Origin: Jatrophihabitans endophyticus
Lineage (GTDB): Bacteria; Actinomycetota; Actinomycetes; Mycobacteriales; Jatrophihabitantaceae
Direction: 5' to 3'
NCBI RefSeq assembly: GCF_900129455.1
Contig: NZ_FQVU01000003.1
Coordinates: 124,001-188,000, forward strand
DNA length: 64,000 nt
Part shown: positions 36,134 to 44,462 of the stretch, piece after piece
Layout of the letters: each line of letters begins with the position of its first letter
Position numbering within the stretch: the first letter of the stretch is position 1
Made by a program: the position numbers and the translations under genes
Notes under the pieces: model-generated
Told to the model about the DNA's origin: nothing
The model's input: only the letters and a program-made list of their open reading frames with translations
The model's database searches: none

Positions 36134-37539
36134 GGCCCCTCCCACGAGTCGCGCAGCGGGCGTCTCGGCGGCTCGGGGAGATCGCGCGATGCGGTCCATC
36201 CGGCCAGCGGTGGGGGCAGGTGCCGCAGCCGCCGGAAGGGACGCACGAGGCGAAGCGCGCGCAGCGCGGCGGTCCAGCGGCGGGGCGAGCGCATGGTCCA
36301 GGCGGCGGTGCGCATGGCGGCACGTTCGGGCGTCGCGCCCTTGACCTCGGTGACCCGGGCACGCAGGTGCACCAGCATGGTGGGGATGTCGATCGCGACG
36401 GGGCAGACGTCGTAGCAGGCACCGCACAGCGTGGACGCGAACGGCAGGGACGGGTTGGCGTCGACGCCGGTGAGCTGCGGTGAGAGCACCGCCCCGATCG
36501 GGCCGGGGTAGACCGAGCCGTAGGCGTGACCGCCGGTGCGTTCGTAGACGGGGCAGACGTTGAGGCACGCCGAGCACCGGATGCAGCGCAGCGCGCTGCG
36601 CCCCTGCGGATCGGCCAGCGTGGCGGTGCGGCCGTTGTCGAGCAGGACGAGGTGGAAGTCCTGCCCCTCGGCCGCGCCCGTCCACATCGACGTGTACGGG
36701 TTCATCCGCTCACCGGTGGACGAGCGGGGCAGCAGCTGCAGGAACACCTCGAGGTCGCGCCACGTGGGCACCAGCTTCTCGATGCCCATGACCGTGATCA
36801 GCGTGCGCGGCAGCGTCAGGCACATCCGACCGTTGCCCTCGGACTCGACGACGGCCAGCGTGCCCGTCTCGGCCACCGCGACGTTGGCGCCGCTGATCGC
36901 CACCTGCGCCGACAGGAACTTGGCCCGCAGGTGACGTCGCGCCGCCTCGGCGAGCGCCGCGGGGTCGTCGGTCAGGCCGGGGTCCACGCCGGGCATCTCC
37001 CTGGCGAAGATGTCGCGGATCTCGCTGCGGTTGCGGTGGATCGCGGGGACGAGGATGTGGCTCGGCCTGTCGTGGCCGAGCTGCACGATCAGCTCGGCCA
37101 GATCGGTCTCGGCGGCGGTGATGCCGGCGGCGGCCAGCGCGTCGTTCAGCCCGATCTCCTGCGTCGCCATCGACTTGACCTTGACGACCTCGTCCGCCCC
37201 GGTGGCCTGCACCAGCCCGGTGACGATCGCGTTGGCCTCGGCGGCGTCGCGGGCCCAGTGCACCGTTCCGCCGCGCGCGGTGACGGCGGCCTCGAGCTGC
37301 AGCAGGTAGGTGTCGAGGTGGGCGAGCACGTCGTCCTTGATCGCCGCGCCCGCCGCACGCAGCTGCGCCCAGTCCGGCAGCTCCGCGACGACGCCGGCCC
37401 GTTTCGTGCGGATCGTCGACGTCGCGGTGCCGAGGTTGCGGCGCAGCTGGTCGTCGGCCAGCGCGACCCGGGCGGCGGCCGGGAACGGCTGGTCCCCGGT
37501 GAGCTCGCCCTGCCCGGCCGGCATGCCCAGGAAGGTCAT
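36130..37539 (-). CDS. lutB: Iron-sulfur lactate utilisation protein B
   Basis: A 469-residue protein combining a LUD domain with a ferredoxin-like part. Two 4Fe-4S motifs are clear: CIRCSACLNVCPVY and CGACYDVCPV. The region VAVAETGTLAVVESEGNGRMCL parallels the LutC core, and HRNRSEIRDIF is the usual LutB segment. It passes electrons from lactate oxidation to the respiratory chain. ATG 37539 overlaps the lutA stop (ATGA), and the 3' end overlaps lutC, so all three are coupled. Confidence 0.95.
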   Translation of the reverse strand: MTFLGMPAGQGELTGDQPFPAAARVALADDQLRRNLGTATSTIRTKRAGVVAELPDWAQLRAAGAAIKDDVLAHLDTYLLQLEAAVTARGGTVHWARDAAEANAIVTGLVQATGADEVVKVKSMATQEIGLNDALAAAGITAAETDLAELIVQLGHDRPSHILVPAIHRNRSEIRDIFAREMPGVDPGLTDDPAALAEAARRHLRAKFLSAQVAISGANVAVAETGTLAVVESEGNGRMCLTLPRTLITVMGIEKLVPTWRDLEVFLQLLPRSSTGERMNPYTSMWTGAAEGQDFHLVLLDNGRTATLADPQGRSALRCIRCSACLNVCPVYERTGGHAYGSVYPGPIGAVLSPQLTGVDANPSLPFASTLCGACYDVCPVAIDIPTMLVHLRARVTEVKGATPERAAMRTAAWTMRSPRRWTAALRALRLVRPFRRLRHLPPPLAGWTASRDLPEPPRRPLRDSWEGP

Positions 37540-38282
37540 GCCGGGCTCGCCGTACCCGCGGTGCTGGCAAGGATCTCGGCGAGGTGCAGCGTGCGGACGC
37601 CGGTCCGCTGTCGCCCCAACCCACCGCCGATGTGCATCAGGCACGACGCGTCGCCCGCGGTGCACACCGCCGCGCCGGTCGCCACCACGTGCGCGGTCTT
37701 GTCGGCCAGCATCGCCGCCGACACGTCGGCGTTCTTCATCGCGAACGTGCCGCCGAAGCCGCAGCACGACTCGGCCTCGGGCAGCTCCACCAACTCCAGC
37801 CCGCGTACCGCCCGCAGCAGGCGCACCGGCCGGTCACCCACCCGCAGCACCCGCAACGAATGGCACGTCGGGTGGTACGTCACCCGGTGCGGGTAGTACG
37901 CGCCCACCTCCGTCACGCCCAGCACGTCGATCAGCAGCTCGGACAGCTCGTACGTGCGCGACGCGACGTCCTCGGCCGCGCGCGCCAGCGCCTCGTCCCC
38001 GGCGCGGCGCGCGACCTCGGCGTGCTGGTGGCGGATCGAACCGGTGCACGACCCGCTCGGCACCACCACCGCGTCGAACCCGGCGAACACCTCCGCGTAC
38101 CGGCGCACCAGCGGCAGCGCCTCGTCCGGGTAGCCGGTGTTCACGTGCATCTGCCCGCAACACGTCTGCGCACGCGGGAACACCACCTCGTGGCCGAGCC
38201 GGCGCAGCACCGTCGCCGTCGCCCGCCCGACGTCGGGGAACAGCCCGTCGACGAGACACGTCGCGAACAGCGCGATCCTCAT
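37536..38282 (-). CDS. lutA: Cysteine-rich lactate utilisation protein A
   Basis: A 248-residue protein with the two CCG-domain repeats of the LutA/GlpC family: CCGQMHVNTGY and CCGFGGTFAMK, plus HPTCHSLR. The Cys clusters are thought to hold an iron-sulfur cofactor at the catalytic site. It starts at ATG 38282, ten bases downstream of the thiolase gene, and overlaps lutB at its end. Confidence 0.95.
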   Translation of the reverse strand: MRIALFATCLVDGLFPDVGRATATVLRRLGHEVVFPRAQTCCGQMHVNTGYPDEALPLVRRYAEVFAGFDAVVVPSGSCTGSIRHQHAEVARRAGDEALARAAEDVASRTYELSELLIDVLGVTEVGAYYPHRVTYHPTCHSLRVLRVGDRPVRLLRAVRGLELVELPEAESCCGFGGTFAMKNADVSAAMLADKTAHVVATGAAVCTAGDASCLMHIGGGLGRQRTGVRTLHLAEILASTAGTASPA

Positions 38283-38292
38283 GGCCGACCCG

Positions 38293-39474
38293 TCAGGACG
38301 AGACGTTCTCGAGCACGATCGCGAGCCCCTGGCCGACACCGATGCAGATCGCCGCGACGCCCCACCGGCCGCCGTCGCGGCGCAGGACCTCGGCGAGCGT
38401 GCCGAGGATGCGGGTGCCGGACGCCCCGAGCGGATGGCCGATCGCGATCGCGCCGCCGCGGGTGTTGACGATGTCGGGGTCGATCTTCCAACCGTCGACG
38501 CAGGCCAGCGACTGCACCGCGAAGGCCTCGTTGAGCTCGACCGCGCTCACGTCGTCCCAGCCGATGCCGGCGCGGGCGAGGGCACGGTTCGCGGCCTCGA
38601 CCGGCGCGTACCCGAAGTCGCGCGGGTCGAGCGCGAACGCCCCCCGACCGGCGATGCGCGCCACCGGCTCGCGTCCCAGCCGTCCCGCCGCGGCCTCGGA
38701 GCCGACGAGCAGCGCGCCGGCACCGTCGTTCAGCGGCGAGGCGTTGCCCGCGGTGATGGTGCCGTCCTTGCGGAAGGACGGCTTCAGCGCCGCGAGCTTC
38801 TCCGCCGTGCTGCCGGGCCGGATGCCCTCGTCACGGGGGAGCTCGACGCCGGGCACCGGCACGACGAGCGGATCGTAGAAACCGTCGTCCCACGCGGCGT
38901 CGGCGCGCTGGTGCGAGCGCGCGGCGAACTCGTCCTGACGCTCGCGGGAGATGCCGAACTTCTCCTGCAGCTGCTCGTTGGCCTCGCCGAGACTGATCGT
39001 CCATTCCTCGGGCATCGCGGGATTCACCAGCCGCCAGCCCAGTGCGGTCGACACCGCGGTCACGTTGGCGACGGGGAACGCCTTGTCGGGCTTGGGCAGC
39101 ACCCAGGGTGCGCGCGTCATCGACTCGGCGCCGCCGGCGACCACGACGTCGGCGTCGCCGGTCTCGATCGCGCGGGAGGCGATCATCGTGGCGTCGAGGC
39201 TGGAACCGCAGAGCCGGTTCACCGTCGAGCCCGGCACCGAGGTCGGCAGACCGGCGAGCAGCGCGGCCATCCGGCCCAGGTTGCGGTTGTCCTCGCCCGC
39301 CCCGTTCGCCAGCCCGAACACGACGTCGTCGACGTCGGCCGGATCCAGCGCGGGAGTGCGGGCCAGCAGCGCGCCGAGCGCGGTGGCGGCGAGGTTGTCG
39401 GGCCGCACCGCGGCCAGCGCGCCGTTGAAGCGGCCGAACGGCGTGCGGACCGCGTCGTAGAGGAATGCGCTCAT
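38293..39474 (-). CDS. Acetyl-CoA acetyltransferase/3-ketoacyl-CoA thiolase
   Basis: A 393-residue thiolase. The nucleophilic Cys is in NRLCGSSLDA, near residue 90. The C-terminal active-site loops are NEAFAVQ, GHPLGASG (His) and CIGVGQG (second Cys). It cleaves or condenses acyl-CoA units; some features suit 3-oxoadipyl-CoA thiolase as well as general acetyl-CoA acetyltransferase. The ten-base gap to lutA suggests one transcript, placing beta-oxidation or ketoacid breakdown beside lactate use. Confidence 0.93.
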   Translation of the reverse strand: MSAFLYDAVRTPFGRFNGALAAVRPDNLAATALGALLARTPALDPADVDDVVFGLANGAGEDNRNLGRMAALLAGLPTSVPGSTVNRLCGSSLDATMIASRAIETGDADVVVAGGAESMTRAPWVLPKPDKAFPVANVTAVSTALGWRLVNPAMPEEWTISLGEANEQLQEKFGISRERQDEFAARSHQRADAAWDDGFYDPLVVPVPGVELPRDEGIRPGSTAEKLAALKPSFRKDGTITAGNASPLNDGAGALLVGSEAAAGRLGREPVARIAGRGAFALDPRDFGYAPVEAANRALARAGIGWDDVSAVELNEAFAVQSLACVDGWKIDPDIVNTRGGAIAIGHPLGASGTRILGTLAEVLRRDGGRWGVAAICIGVGQGLAIVLENVSS

Positions 39475-39512
39475 CGTCCGAGGGTATGCCCGCCCGCCTG
39501 CTGGCGGTGCGC

Positions 39513-40547
39513 TCAGCGCTGGGGCAGCGTCCTCGTCACGAGCTCGGCGATGAGCCGGTAGCCCTCGGTGCGGGGGTGGATGTCCTGGTACTGGCAGTAG
39601 TAGGTGAGCGTGCAGATGCGCGCGACCGGCACCGGGATCTCGCCGTAGGGCTGCAGGGTCGTCGTGCGCTCCTGCGACCCGTAGGCCCCGGTCGCGGCGG
39701 TGACGTCGGCGAAGGACGCGCCGCCCCGTGCGTACGCGGCCTGCAGCTGCGGGTTGATCAGGCTGCGGAACGCGAGCACCGAGACGCTCGCGAGCTGCCG
39801 TTGCCGCGGGTCGTTGGAGATCGTGCCGCCGAGGAAGACGTCGGGGTAGGTGAGGCCGACGATCCGGGTGGCCGGGCCGGCGGCCGCGCGCAGCCGCGTG
39901 ACGATCGTGGTGATGTTGGCGGTGATGCGCTGCAGGGCGGCGCTGACGCAGCTCGTCGCGGCGTTGACGTCGGCGGCGGCGGCGCACGCGGTGACATCGT
40001 TGCCGCCCAGCGACACCGTGAGCAGGGCGACCTGGCCGCGGTGCGCACGCAGGTAGTCGACCGCGGCGGCCACCTGGGGCTTGCGGTACGGCGTCGCGCC
40101 GGGGCCGAGCTGGCGGTCGCCGCACCCGGCCCGGCTCAGCGCGGAGGCCGTCGTCGCGCCACTGCAGCCGAAGTTGGCGAGCGTCAGGTCGTAACCGCGG
40201 GCCTTCGCCAGGCGCACGACCTGGTACGCGAACCCGTTGCGCGTCGTGGCGCCGCCGGTGCGTCCGCTCGGCTGGTAGCCGGCGGCGTAGGAGTCCCCGA
40301 CCGAGACGTAGAGCCGGCCCGCCGCCGCGGTGGGAGAGCCGCTCGACGACGACGAGGCGGTGGCCGGCATCGTCGCGGACGTGGCCGGGGAGACGGTGGG
40401 CAGGGTGGACGACGCGTCGCCCCCGGACGAGCCGGAGCAGGCGGTCAGCACGACCGCGGCGGCGGTCCCGACGACCGCGACCGCGGCTCGTCGCCGGGGG
40501 CTGCGGCGGGGCGTGCGTCGGTCGGTTCGGCGGGGGATCACCCCCAC
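39513..40547 (-). CDS. Secreted SGNH/GDSL-type hydrolase, lipoprotein
   Basis: A 344-residue protein with a basic N-terminus, a hydrophobic run and a lipobox (VVLTAC), so it should be lipid-anchored outside the membrane. A Ser/Thr-rich linker follows, then the esterase domain with GDSYAAG (block I), GGND (block III) and DIHPRTEGY (block V with the Asp-x-x-His pair). Four further Cys may form disulfides. Likely an esterase or lipase; the substrate is unknown. It is convergent with nothing and divergent from the glycosyltransferase operon. Confidence 0.9.
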   Translation of the reverse strand: MGVIPRRTDRRTPRRSPRRRAAVAVVGTAAAVVLTACSGSSGGDASSTLPTVSPATSATMPATASSSSSGSPTAAAGRLYVSVGDSYAAGYQPSGRTGGATTRNGFAYQVVRLAKARGYDLTLANFGCSGATTASALSRAGCGDRQLGPGATPYRKPQVAAAVDYLRAHRGQVALLTVSLGGNDVTACAAAADVNAATSCVSAALQRITANITTIVTRLRAAAGPATRIVGLTYPDVFLGGTISNDPRQRQLASVSVLAFRSLINPQLQAAYARGGASFADVTAATGAYGSQERTTTLQPYGEIPVPVARICTLTYYCQYQDIHPRTEGYRLIAELVTRTLPQR

Positions 40548-40680
40548 ACTCTAGGAACGGTCGGTCTGCGCAGCGGCGTCGTCGCGCTCACGCCGCCGCG
40601 CGGCCCGCGCCGCCGGCGTTATATCGTGCCGGGACGCCGCGGCTCCGACGCCGGGCCGTTCGTCGAGGGGAGTGCAGGAC

Positions 40681-41928
40681 GTGGACGAACGCCCGCTGCG
40701 GATCGCGCTCACGTCCTACCGCAGCAAGCCGCACTGCGGCGGTCAGGGCGTCTACGTCCGCAACCTCTCGCGCGAGCTGGCGGCGCTCGGCCACCGGGTC
40801 GAGGTGTTCTCCGGGCCGCCGTACCCAGACCTCGACGCGGGCGTGGGGCTCACCGAGGTCCCCAGCCTCGACCTGTACGACGACGCGCACCCGTTCCGGC
40901 GCGGACGCGAGTTCCGCGACGCCACCGACGTCCTCGAGTTCGCGACCATGTGCACCGGCGGCTTCCCGGAGCCGCGCACCTTCAGCCGGCGCGTCGTCCG
41001 CGTGCTGCGCGCCCGCACCGGCGAGTTCGACGTCGTGCACGACAACCAGACGCTCGGTCCGGCGCTGCTCGCGCTCCCGGGGGCGGGACTGCCGCTGGTG
41101 GGCACGATCCACCATCCGATCTCGGTCGACCGCGCGCTCGAGCTCGCGGCCGCGTCGGGTCGGCGCCGTCTCTCGCTGCGGCGCTGGTACGGCTTCGTGC
41201 GCACCCAGGCCCGCGTCGCGCGCGGCATGGACCTGCTGCTCTCGCCGTCGCGCAACAGCGTGGCCGACGCGATCCGCGACTTCGGCGTGCGCGACGAGCA
41301 GTTCCGGGTCGTCCCGATCGGGGTGGACGTCGAGCGCTTCCGGCCACGGGGTGAGCGGGTGCCCGGCCGCATCGTCACGATGTGCAGTGCCGACGTCCCG
41401 CTCAAGGGACTGTCGGTGCTGCTGCGGGCGATGGCGCAGCTGCGCACCTCGCACGCGTCGCTGACCGTCGTCTCGCGCCTCGAACCCGGCGGCCGGACCG
41501 AGAAGCTCGTCGCCGAGCTCGGCCTGGCGCACCGGGTGTCGTTCGTCTCGGGCCTCGGCGACGACGAGCTGGCCGAGCTGCTCGCCTCGGCCGAGGTCGC
41601 GTGCGTGCCGTCGCTGTACGAGGGCTTCTCGCTGCCGGCGGTCGAGGCCATGGCGTCGGGGACGCCGCTGGTCGCGTCGGACGCCGGTGCGCTGCCCGAG
41701 GTCGTGGGACGCGACGGGACGGCCGGCCTGCTCGTGCCGGCCGGTGACCCCGTCACGCTCGCGCGCCGCCTCGACGACCTGTTCGCCGCACCCGAGCAGC
41801 GGGCGCGGCTGGGCGCCGCCGCCCGCGAGCGGGCCCGTACCGAGTTCAGCTGGGGCGCGACGGCGCGCGCCACGGCCGGCGTCTACCGCGAGGCGATCGC
41901 CCGCCACCGTCGTGAAGGAGCCCGCTGA
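40681..41928 (+). CDS. Glycosyltransferase family 4
   Basis: A 415-residue GT-B enzyme. Acceptor-side motif GGQGVYVRNLSRELAALGHRVEVFS is near residue 20, and the donor-binding C-terminal part has PSLYEGFSLPAVEAMASGTPLVASD with the Glu-x7-Glu pair. GTG 40681 has AGGGGAG at normal distance, unlike GTG 40672. It transfers a sugar from a nucleotide donor; the acceptor is unknown. It opens a four-gene operon with two methyltransferases and a terpenoid-cyclase-fold protein. Confidence 0.92.
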   Translation: MDERPLRIALTSYRSKPHCGGQGVYVRNLSRELAALGHRVEVFSGPPYPDLDAGVGLTEVPSLDLYDDAHPFRRGREFRDATDVLEFATMCTGGFPEPRTFSRRVVRVLRARTGEFDVVHDNQTLGPALLALPGAGLPLVGTIHHPISVDRALELAAASGRRRLSLRRWYGFVRTQARVARGMDLLLSPSRNSVADAIRDFGVRDEQFRVVPIGVDVERFRPRGERVPGRIVTMCSADVPLKGLSVLLRAMAQLRTSHASLTVVSRLEPGGRTEKLVAELGLAHRVSFVSGLGDDELAELLASAEVACVPSLYEGFSLPAVEAMASGTPLVASDAGALPEVVGRDGTAGLLVPAGDPVTLARRLDDLFAAPEQRARLGAAARERARTEFSWGATARATAGVYREAIARHRREGAR

Positions 41929-42636
41929 GTGCTGACGATCGACTTCGACCGGCTCGGTCTCGTCGAGGGTGACCGCCTGATCGACATCGGCTGCGGCGCC
42001 GGCCGGCACACGTACCAGGCGCTGCGGCTCGGCGCCGACGTCGTCGCGCTCGACCAGAACACCGACGACCTGCGCGGCATCGACGAGATGGTCGAGGCCA
42101 TGGCCGAGGAAGGCGAGATCAAGCGTCCCGACGGGCCGGTGACGCTCGCCGCCGACGCCCTCGCCCTGCCCTTCCCCGACGGCTCGTTCGAGCGGGTGAT
42201 CGCCTCGGAGATCCTGGAGCACATCCCCGACGACCGCGCCGCCATCGCCGAGATCGCGCGCGTCGCCAAGCCCGGTGGGACGGTCGCGGTGAGCGTGCCG
42301 CGGCGCTGGACCGAGCAGATCTGCTGGGCGCTCTCGGACGCCTATCACGAGGTCGAGGGCGGGCACGTGCGCATCTACCGTGGCAGCGAGCTGGTGCGGC
42401 TGCTCACCGAGGCCGGCCTGGTGCCGCTCGGGCGGCACCACGCCCACGCGCTGCACTCGCCCTACTGGTGGCTCAAGTGCGCCGTCGGGGTGGACGAGGA
42501 CCACGCGCTGACCCGCGCGTACCACCGGGTGCTCGTCTGGGACCTCATGAAGCGACCCTGGCTGACCCGGACCGCCGAGCGGGTGCTCGACCCCGTCCTC
42601 GGCAAGAGCCTGGTGCTCTACCTGGCCAAGCCGTGA
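41929..42636 (+). CDS. SAM-dependent class I methyltransferase
   Basis: A 235-residue methyltransferase beginning directly after the glycosyltransferase stop. Motif I is LIDIGCGAGRHTYQALRLGADVVALD, motif II-like region SFERVIASEILEHIPDD, and post-motif VAKPGGTVAVSVP. The C-terminal segment HHAHALHSPYWWLKCAVG is typical of this operon's family. The substrate is probably the glycosylated product of the neighbour; that is inference. Confidence 0.92.
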   Translation: MLTIDFDRLGLVEGDRLIDIGCGAGRHTYQALRLGADVVALDQNTDDLRGIDEMVEAMAEEGEIKRPDGPVTLAADALALPFPDGSFERVIASEILEHIPDDRAAIAEIARVAKPGGTVAVSVPRRWTEQICWALSDAYHEVEGGHVRIYRGSELVRLLTEAGLVPLGRHHAHALHSPYWWLKCAVGVDEDHALTRAYHRVLVWDLMKRPWLTRTAERVLDPVLGKSLVLYLAKP

Positions 42637-43742
42637 CGGCGCAGCCGTCGAGCTGGGAACTGCCGCACCTGCCGGGGGTCCTCGCCGCGAGCGAGGTCGC
42701 CGCGACGGTCGCCCACATCGCCGACGAGCAGCGCGGCGACGGCCTCGTCCCGTGGTTCACGGGGCATCACGCCGACCCGTGGGACCACGTCGAGGCGGCC
42801 ATGGCGCTCACCGTCGGCGGCCTGCTCGACGAGGCCCGCGCCGCTTACGCGTGGAGCGCCGAGCAGCAGCGGGCCGACGGCAGCTGGCCGATGGAGATCC
42901 GCGACGAGACCTCGGGGGTCGACGACGACACGGCCGCGGGGGACGCGAACCAGGCCGGTTACCTCGCCGTCGGCGTCTGGCACCACTGGCTGGTGACGCG
43001 CGACGAGCGGTTCGTGCGAGCGATGTGGCCGTCGGTGCGCAGCGCCGTCGGTTTCGCGGTCGGGTTGCAGCAGGCGGCCGGCGCGATCGCGTGGGCCCGC
43101 GACGTCCACGGCGCACCGGCCGACGACGCGCTGCTCACCGGCAGCGCCTGCCTGGTGCTGTCGCTGCGCTGCGCGGTGGCGCTGGCCGACCTCGTGGGCG
43201 ACCCGCGTCCGGACTGGGAGCTGGCGGTGGCGCGGCTGGCCCACGCCGTCGCCGCGCACCCGGACGCGTTCGCCGACCGCAGCCGCTTCTCGATGGACTG
43301 GTACTACCCGGTGCTGGGCGGCGCGGTCCGCGGCCGGGCGGCGCACGAGCTGCTCGCGGCGCGGTGGGACGAGTTCGTCGTCGCCGGCCGCGGCGTGCGC
43401 TGCGTCGCCGACCGGCCGTGGGTGACGGCGGCCGAGACGAGCGAGCTCGTGCTCACCCTCGACGCCGTCGGCGAGCACGGTCGGGCGGCCGCCCTGTTGC
43501 GCGACGTGCAGTTCCTGCGCACGGACACCGGCGGCTACTGGACCGGCTGGGTCTTCCCCGAGGACACGGTGTGGCCCCGGCAGCAGACCACGTGGACGGC
43601 CGGCGCCGTCGTCCTGGCCGCCGACGCGCTGGCCGGCACGACCGCCGGCAGCGGCGTCCTTCGCGGCGACGGGCTGCCGCCGCTGCTCGAGTTCGGCGGC
43701 TGCGACGACCACTGCGCCACGGCGCACCGTCCCGCGCCGTGA
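42633..43742 (+). CDS. Prenyltransferase/squalene-cyclase-fold ((alpha/alpha)6 barrel) protein
   Basis: A 369-residue helical protein whose GTG overlaps the previous stop. It has repeated helical pairs with QQRADGSWPMEI, DTAAGDANQAGYLAVGVWHHWLVT and FSMDWYYPVLGGAVRG. The pattern resembles prenyltransferase/squalene oxidase repeats and (alpha/alpha)6 sugar hydrolase-type barrels. The DDDTA cluster may hold a metal or act in catalysis. It could act on an isoprenoid or on a sugar chain; which one is not settled by the sequence. Confidence 0.8.
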   Translation: MTAQPSSWELPHLPGVLAASEVAATVAHIADEQRGDGLVPWFTGHHADPWDHVEAAMALTVGGLLDEARAAYAWSAEQQRADGSWPMEIRDETSGVDDDTAAGDANQAGYLAVGVWHHWLVTRDERFVRAMWPSVRSAVGFAVGLQQAAGAIAWARDVHGAPADDALLTGSACLVLSLRCAVALADLVGDPRPDWELAVARLAHAVAAHPDAFADRSRFSMDWYYPVLGGAVRGRAAHELLAARWDEFVVAGRGVRCVADRPWVTAAETSELVLTLDAVGEHGRAAALLRDVQFLRTDTGGYWTGWVFPEDTVWPRQQTTWTAGAVVLAADALAGTTAGSGVLRGDGLPPLLEFGGCDDHCATAHRPAP

Positions 43743-44389
43743 CGACCGACGGAGCACCGGACGACGCCGCCGCCCGCGCGGTCGCCGACGACGCGAAGGG
43801 CTTCCTGCCCGGCGACGAGGCCGACGCCCTCCGCGCGGCGGCCGCCGCGGCGCCGGTGGGCACCTGGCTCGAGATCGGCACCTACTGCGGCAAGTCGACC
43901 GTCCACCTCGCGACCGTCGCCCGCGCCCGTGGGGCGCAGCTGGTCACCCTCGACCACCACCGCGGTTCGGAGGAGAACCAGCCCGGCTGGGAGTGGCACG
44001 ACGCCTCGCTCGTCGACCCGCACACCGGCCGCCTCGACACGCTGCCGTCGCTCCGGCGCACGCTGGCCGACGCGGCGGTCGAGGACGCGGTCGCGGTGCT
44101 CGTCTCGAGCACGCAGCAGGTCGCGCGGTGGTGGAGCACGCCGCTGACGCTGCTCTTCCTCGACGGCAACCACACCGAGGACGTCGCCCAGCACGACTAC
44201 GCCGCCTTCGCCCGTCACGTCGTCCCCGGCGGGCTGCTGGCCGTGCACGACGTGTTCCCGGATCCGCGTGACGGCGGCCGACCGCCCTGGCACGTGGTGC
44301 AGCGCGCCACCGGCGGCGGCGCGTTCGAGCAGGTCGCCGAGCACGGGTCGCTGCGGGTGCTGCGCCGGAGCGCGGCCGCGTTCGCCTGA
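43739..44389 (+). CDS. Class I SAM-dependent methyltransferase (TylF/CmcI-like)
   Basis: A 216-residue protein, GTG start overlapping the previous stop. Motif I is WLEIGTYCGKSTVHLA, then LVTLDHHRGSEENQPGWEWHD and LLFLDGNHTEDVAQHDYAAFARHVVPGGLLAVHDVF. The DGxHxxxxVxxD pattern and metal-like ligands resemble CmcI/TylF or cephalosporin-hydroxylase-type methyltransferases. It is the fourth and last gene of the tightly overlapping operon. Confidence 0.9.
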   Translation: MTTDGAPDDAAARAVADDAKGFLPGDEADALRAAAAAAPVGTWLEIGTYCGKSTVHLATVARARGAQLVTLDHHRGSEENQPGWEWHDASLVDPHTGRLDTLPSLRRTLADAAVEDAVAVLVSSTQQVARWWSTPLTLLFLDGNHTEDVAQHDYAAFARHVVPGGLLAVHDVFPDPRDGGRPPWHVVQRATGGGAFEQVAEHGSLRVLRRSAAAFA

Positions 44390-44462
44390 CGGCCGCACGG
44401 GTCCTTGCGTGGCGCGCAACCGAAGTTAGGGTGGTCCGACGCCCCCGTCCGGAAGGTCCTCG

